A stretch of DNA of 18,794 nucleotides from positions 1 to 18,794 of the forward strand of contig JANYCH010000110.1 of assembly GCA_025360395.1 (NCBI GenBank), read 5' to 3'. Each line of letters starts with the position of its first letter. The first letter of the stretch is position 1. Of the stretch, positions 15,437-18,794 are shown one piece after another. This stretch comes from Cytophagales bacterium (lineage in GTDB: Bacteria; Bacteroidota; Bacteroidia; Cytophagales; UBA9547). A model generated the notes under the pieces. That model ran no database searches. It was not told the origin of the DNA and saw only the letters and a program-made list of their open reading frames with translations. The position numbers and the translations under genes are program-made.

Positions 15437-16018
15437 ATGCTAAAGCATACAGATTATTTTCATTTAGGTAAAATTGTAAGGACCCATGGTCTGACAGGAA
15501 ACATGATTTGTGTGCTAGACACTGACAGGCCTGAAGCATATTTGAAACTGGAAAGTTTGTTCCTTGAAAAGAATAGCAGCTTTCTGCCGTATTTTGTTAA
15601 AAAAATGGCCTTAAAGGGAGCAGAAGCTCATTTAACTTTGGAGGGAATTGATTCAGCAGAAAAAGCAGCCGTTTTAAAAGGTTCAGATATTTACCTTCCT
15701 TTAAGCAAGCTTCCTAAAAGAGGCAAGAATGAATTTTTTGTCCATGACTTATTGGATTGTAAATTGTTTGATGTCACACATGGTGAATTAGGTGTGGTGG
15801 AAGACATAATTGAAACAGCTGGTCAGGATTTAATTTCATTTACTTACAAAGGATCAGAGGTTTTGCTGCCTTTTGTAAAAGAGTTTGTAACTGAAATAGA
15901 CATGCCCAACAAGACTGTAAAAACAAATTTGCCAGAGGGTTTGCTTGAAATTTACACTTCGAAAGTAAAATTGGAAAAAGATGATGCTTTTGAAGAAACT
16001 GACGGTGAAGGGGTATGA
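15437..16018 (+). CDS. rimM: Ribosome maturation factor RimM
   Basis: 193 residues. The N-terminal RimM domain opens with LGKIVRTHGLTGNM (10-23), the family signature. The C-terminal PRC-barrel runs from about 99 (EFFVHDLLDCKLF, then GVVEDIIETAGQDLISF and LLPFVKEFVTEID). RimM binds ribosomal protein S19 in the 30S head and assists its assembly. Its last four bases overlap the start of trmD (ATGA), so translation is coupled. The usual rpsP does not precede it. Confidence 0.95.
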   Translation: MLKHTDYFHLGKIVRTHGLTGNMICVLDTDRPEAYLKLESLFLEKNSSFLPYFVKKMALKGAEAHLTLEGIDSAEKAAVLKGSDIYLPLSKLPKRGKNEFFVHDLLDCKLFDVTHGELGVVEDIIETAGQDLISFTYKGSEVLLPFVKEFVTEIDMPNKTVKTNLPEGLLEIYTSKVKLEKDDAFEETDGEGV

Positions 16019-16698
16019 GGATTGATATTATAACTTGCCTCCCAAGGCTTTTGGACAGTCCGTTCTCACATTCTATACTTAAACGTGCATCTGAAAAGGG
16101 TTTGGTTGAAGTAATTGTTCATGATCTTCGGGATTTTACAACTTCCAAACAAAGACAAACCGATGATTATCAGTTTGGAGGTGGAGCTGGTATGGTCATG
16201 ATGATAGAACCTATACATAATGCCATTACCAAACTCAAATCTGAAAGAGAGTATGATGCCATCATTTATATGACCCCCGATGGGAAAACTTTAAATCAGG
16301 GAATGGCAAACAGCCTTTCTATGTTAAAAAACCTTATTATTCTTTGCGGGCATTATAAAGGAGTAGATGAAAGGGCAAGGGAACGATATATAACCCATGA
16401 AATTAGTATTGGAGATTACGTTTTGTCTGGTGGCGAATTAGCGGCAGCTGTTCTGGCAGATTCACTCATTCGACTTTTACCTGGCGTGTTGTCTGACGAA
16501 ACTTCAGCACTGACAGATTCATTTCAGGACAATATGTTATCACCACCTGTTTATACACGGCCGGCAGAATTTATGGGATTAAAAGTCCCTGAAGTTCTCT
16601 TAAGCGGTCATGATAAAAACATTGAAGCCTGGAGAATGGAAAAGGCGTTGGAAAGAACAAAAGAGAGAAGACCGGACTTGTATGAAAAGCTGGACTAA
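16015..16698 (+). CDS. trmD: tRNA (guanine-N1-)-methyltransferase TrmD
   Basis: 227 residues, a typical length. TrmD makes m1G37 in tRNAs with G36 and prevents +1 frameshifting. Visible SPOUT-fold motifs are QFGGGAGMVMMIEPI, then LCGHYKGVDERARERY, the SAM-binding trefoil-knot loop ISIGDYVLSGGELAA, and the C-terminal substrate region with DSFQDNMLSPPVYTRPAEF and SGHDKNIEAWR. The ATG overlaps the rimM stop by 4 bases. After it, a separate promoter-like element precedes rplS. Confidence 0.97.
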   Translation: MRIDIITCLPRLLDSPFSHSILKRASEKGLVEVIVHDLRDFTTSKQRQTDDYQFGGGAGMVMMIEPIHNAITKLKSEREYDAIIYMTPDGKTLNQGMANSLSMLKNLIILCGHYKGVDERARERYITHEISIGDYVLSGGELAAAVLADSLIRLLPGVLSDETSALTDSFQDNMLSPPVYTRPAEFMGLKVPEVLLSGHDKNIEAWRMEKALERTKERRPDLYEKLD

Positions 16699-16731
16699 GG
16701 TGGATATATATTTTAAGATTTTTTTAACCTA

Positions 16732-16765
16732 TTTGTTTTCAGTATTGATTTTTTAAGTATGTTTG
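16732..16765 (+). promoter_or_regulatory. Candidate rplS promoter
   Basis: TTTG (16732-16735), a 22-nt spacer, and TATGTTTG (16758-16765), an exact TAnnTTTG -7 box. Transcription would start near 16772, about 27 nt before ATG 16799, letting rplS be expressed above rimM-trmD. Confidence 0.55.
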
Positions 16766-16798
16766 CAGTCCTTTTTCAAAAGGGCAAAATCTCTAGTT

Positions 16799-17161
16799 AT
16801 GTCTCTGGAAATTATTAAAGGTATATTAGATGCTGAATACGCTGAAAAACGTAATAGCATCCCGGTTTTTGGTGCAGGTGACACTATAAACGTTCACGTT
16901 AAAATCAAAGAAGGTAACAAAGAAAGGATACAGGTTTATCAAGGTGTTGTTATCCAAAGAAGAAACCCAAATTCTATGGGTGAATCTTTCACTGTAAGAA
17001 AAACTTCAAACGGAATTGGTGTTGAAAGGATTTTCCCACTCTTATCTCCAACAGTTGATAAAATTGAAGTTGTAAGAAGAGGTAAAGTACGTAGAGCAAG
17101 AATATTCTATCTTCGTGAAGCGAAAGGAAAGGCTGCCCGTATCAAAGAAAAGAGATCATAG
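16799..17161 (+). CDS. rplS: 50S ribosomal protein L19
   Basis: 120 residues from ATG 16799, the usual L19 length. The frame could open at TTG 16763, but those 12 extra residues are not part of the family and the likely -7 box overlaps that TTG. L19 motifs: PVFGAGDTINVHVKI, the GNKERIQVYQGVVIQRR segment, FTVRKTSNGIGVERIFPL, VRRGKVRRARIFYLRE. L19 sits at the 30S-50S interface. It ends the rimM-trmD-rplS cluster and is followed by a strong terminator. Confidence 0.97.
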   Translation: MSLEIIKGILDAEYAEKRNSIPVFGAGDTINVHVKIKEGNKERIQVYQGVVIQRRNPNSMGESFTVRKTSNGIGVERIFPLLSPTVDKIEVVRRGKVRRARIFYLREAKGKAARIKEKRS

Positions 17162-17183
17162 TTTTCGAAATAATCTAGTGCAG

Positions 17184-17210
17184 ACCCCGCTTATGCGGGG
17201 TTTTTTGTTT
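17184..17210 (+). terminator. Intrinsic terminator of rplS
   Basis: ACCCCGC (17184-17190) pairs with GCGGGGT (17195-17201) over loop TTAT, followed by TTTTTGTTTT. A strong GC stem 22 bases after the stop. Confidence 0.95.
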
Positions 17211-17229
17211 TATCCTATCCTGATGTTTT

Positions 17230-17814
17230 ATGAAGGTTGCTATAATTAAATACAATGCCGGAAATACACAATCAGTTATTTATGCCCTTAACCGGCTTGG
17301 TTGCGAACCCATTGTTTCAGATGATGCAGAAATAATATCGGGTTCAGACAAAGTAATTTTCCCTGGGGTTGGAGAAGCGAGCACTGCAATGAGCTATTTA
17401 AAAGAAAGAGGCCTTGATAAAACTATTGTCGCTCTAAAGCAACCTGTTCTGGGTATTTGTCTGGGATTACAATTGATGTGTTCTCATTCTGAAGAAAATG
17501 ATACCAAGTGTTTGGGAATTTTTGATATTAAGGTGAAAAAATTTGCGAGCGAAGGTTTAAAAGTACCTCAAATGGGCTGGAATAATGTTTATGATTTGAA
17601 ATCTCCGCTATATAAAAAAGTTGAGGAAAATATCTATATGTATTTTGTTCATAGTTATTACGCAGAACTAAGCCAATTTACGATAGCAAAAACCAACTAT
17701 GTAAATGAATTCAGTTCTTCCCTTAAAAAGGATAATTTCTATGCTGTTCAATTTCACACAGAAAAGAGTGCTATAGCTGGTTCACAGCTGCTTCAGAACT
17801 TTTTAGATTTGTAG
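17230..17814 (+). CDS. hisH: Imidazole glycerol phosphate synthase, glutaminase subunit HisH
   Basis: 194 residues. It releases ammonia from glutamine for HisF in histidine synthesis. Class I glutaminase features are present: PGVG (45-48), the nucleophile loop GICLGLQLM with Cys77, PQMGWNNV, VHSYYA, and QFHTEKS with His176 and Glu178 completing the triad. The usual sequence is QFHPEKS, so Pro is replaced by Thr between His and Glu. No hisA, hisF or hisB is adjacent: the gene stands alone, between the rplS terminator and a convergent gene that overlaps its last 44 bases. ATG 17230 gives the normal MKVAIIKYNAGN start. Confidence 0.96.
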   Translation: MKVAIIKYNAGNTQSVIYALNRLGCEPIVSDDAEIISGSDKVIFPGVGEASTAMSYLKERGLDKTIVALKQPVLGICLGLQLMCSHSEENDTKCLGIFDIKVKKFASEGLKVPQMGWNNVYDLKSPLYKKVEENIYMYFVHSYYAELSQFTIAKTNYVNEFSSSLKKDNFYAVQFHTEKSAIAGSQLLQNFLDL

Positions 17815-18253
17815 GCTCGCTGCCGCAAGAAAGCAGCCAATTCATAGCTGTCGTTTTATCCTGGAAGTAGCGGTTGACAAAATCGTCTGATAATACTTCA
17901 AGTTCATTCACTATACTTTCAACAAAGGGCAGTATTGATGGGTGATTTGTTACTATGGCAGAATACTTTGCCTTGTCATTTTTAAAAAGATTTGCTGAGA
18001 ATTCTTGTGCCTCTTTGGTTAAAATATTATTAATGTTTGAAATATCGCAATAATACCGCAATGGCTTTATCCTTCTAAAATAACTAAAAAGTTTATGTAT
18101 TTCTACAAGATACGTTGCTTCATTTAAAGACCGGGTTTCAGTCTTCCAATCGCTGATTAGCATTTTATCTTTTTCAGAAAATAGAAGAACCTGATATTTG
18201 CTTTCGTAAAGTGATTGCATAATGAAAAAATTAATACTTTCAATAACGTCCAT
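17771..18253 (-). CDS. Unknown protein, possibly SpoIIAA/STAS-like
   Basis: 160 residues from ATG 18253; an alternative start is Met12 (18220, MQSLYESKYQVLLF). No signal peptide or membrane segment. The pattern of alternating strands and helices (YQVLLFSEKDKMLISDW, then RIKPLRYYCDISNIN, KAKYSAIVTNHPS, and a closing FQDKTTAMNWLLS) resembles SpoIIAA/STAS-like proteins common in Bacteroidota, which often end in a helix with Ala and Trp-Leu. This is a fold-level impression, not a firm family match. The stop lies inside the 3' end of hisH (44-base convergent overlap), so both genes share sequence there. The last ~13 residues (EPTNLKSSEAAVNQL) look like an extension and may be dispensable. Confidence 0.75.
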   Translation of the reverse strand: MDVIESINFFIMQSLYESKYQVLLFSEKDKMLISDWKTETRSLNEATYLVEIHKLFSYFRRIKPLRYYCDISNINNILTKEAQEFSANLFKNDKAKYSAIVTNHPSILPFVESIVNELEVLSDDFVNRYFQDKTTAMNWLLSCGSEPTNLKSSEAAVNQL

Positions 18254-18288
18254 ACGTTAGGTTAGTTGCAAGTTATGTAAATAAAATG

Positions 18289-18324
18289 CAAAAAAAAAGT
18301 GGTTAAATTATATTAACCACTTTT
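18289..18324 (-). terminator. Intrinsic terminator of yidC
   Basis: AAAAGTGGTTAA (18295-18306) pairs perfectly with TTAACCACTTTT (18313-18324) over a 6-nt loop. On the minus strand it is followed by a T run from the A tract beginning near 18290. It lies 20 bases after the yidC stop. Confidence 0.88.
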
Positions 18325-18344
18325 GTGCAGAAAAGAGAAAAAAT

Positions 18345-18794
18345 CTATTTTTTTCTCTTTTTAATTTCCTCTTGCTGTTTCATAGCTTCTTCAAGACGTT
18401 TCATAAACCTGTTTTGTTTGGCAGGTTCAGTCGCTAATTTAACCTTGTTAGCATCAAGATTAGCTCTTATTTTTCCTTCATCTACAAATGTTTTTATCAG
18501 AAGCTGCTGACCAATTGTAATTACGTTAGACACAAAATAATAGTAACTTAAACCAGCAGGGAGTGAATTTAAAATGAATAGGAATACTACAGGCATAATG
18601 TAAGACATGGCAACCATAGGACCTTGCATACTGGTAGCAGACATCTGATTGTTATACCAGGTATAAATTAAGGTGGAGATCGTCATTAAGATCGTAAACA
18701 AACTCACATGGTCACCATAAAATGGAACTGTAAACGGAAGTTTGGCTATAACATCATAAGTTGATAAATCATCTGCCCAAAGGAAAGCTTGCTG
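18345..18794 (-). CDS. yidC: Membrane protein insertase YidC, C-terminal part (5' end outside window)
   Basis: The frame is open to the right edge; 149 C-terminal residues are visible. It begins QQAFLWADDLSTYDVIAKLP, a segment typical of YidC/OxaA proteins. Hydrophobic segments follow (SLFTILMTISTLIYTWY; a segment with MSYIMPVVFLFILNSLPAGL; SYYYFVSNVITIGQQLLI), then a positively charged tail ending EIKKRKK. YidC inserts and folds inner-membrane proteins; the basic tail interacts with ribosomes in related proteins. Transcription ends at the hairpin 18289-18324. The N-terminal periplasmic domain expected of this class is outside the window. Confidence 0.95.
   Translation of the reverse strand, partial: QQAFLWADDLSTYDVIAKLPFTVPFYGDHVSLFTILMTISTLIYTWYNNQMSATSMQGPMVAMSYIMPVVFLFILNSLPAGLSYYYFVSNVITIGQQLLIKTFVDEGKIRANLDANKVKLATEPAKQNRFMKRLEEAMKQQEEIKKRKK

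Noticed and set aside
16763..16798. A longer L19 starting at TTG 16763
   Set aside because: The extra residues are not part of L19 and the predicted -7 box overlaps the TTG; ATG 16799 gives the normal protein.
1..18794. CRISPR array, tRNA, rRNA, prophage, complete insertion sequence or defence locus
   Set aside because: Reading both strands I saw no regularly spaced repeats, cloverleaf, integrase, intact transposase or defence-type protein.

Overview
The window is AT-rich chromosomal DNA from a member of the Bacteroidota, most likely a gliding, polysaccharide-degrading Cytophagales bacterium. This is inferred from a GldJ-type gliding/type IX secretion lipoprotein, a family 8 glycoside hydrolase, the short archaeal/eukaryotic-like prolyl-tRNA synthetase usual in this phylum, -7 boxes of the Bacteroidota form TAnnTTTG, and general lack of Shine-Dalgarno sequences. 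No marker here fixes the species.

Layout. 1-950: 3' part of a GH8 gene and its terminator. 951-4381: a loosely packed accessory stretch with one orphan polytopic membrane protein (1554-3470) and three stretches that look like decayed genes (1109-1361, 3472-3652, 3877-4346). 4382-7232 (minus): proS and gldJ, each apparently its own transcript. 7412-9868 (plus): a COG2509-type FAD-dependent dehydrogenase and a class I methyltransferase with an eroded zinc ribbon. 9941-10638 (minus): a small lipoprotein and a YjdI-like single [4Fe-4S] protein. 10743-15104 (minus): sucA-sucB, the E1 and E2 of 2-oxoglutarate dehydrogenase; the E2 has two lipoyl domains. 15105-15436: divergent control region with two dyads. 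15437-17161 (plus): rimM-trmD-rplS without the usual rpsP in front. 17230-17814 (plus): a solitary hisH whose 3' end overlaps a convergent gene for a possible SpoIIAA/STAS-like protein (17771-18253, minus). 18345 to the right edge (minus): the 3' part of yidC.

Functionally this is mostly housekeeping: translation (proS, rimM, trmD, rplS), the TCA cycle (sucAB), histidine synthesis (hisH), membrane-protein insertion (yidC) and gliding/secretion (gldJ), plus one carbohydrate-degrading enzyme. I found no phage, insertion sequence, CRISPR array, tRNA, rRNA or defence system, and nothing that clearly amounts to an undescribed multi-gene system. The points most worth a second look are the perfect 11-bp dyad next to the predicted sucA promoter, the duplicated lipoyl domain, a short motif repeated in the 5' leaders of proS and sucB, the decayed-gene zone around the orphan membrane protein, and the degenerate zinc ribbon of the methyltransferase.
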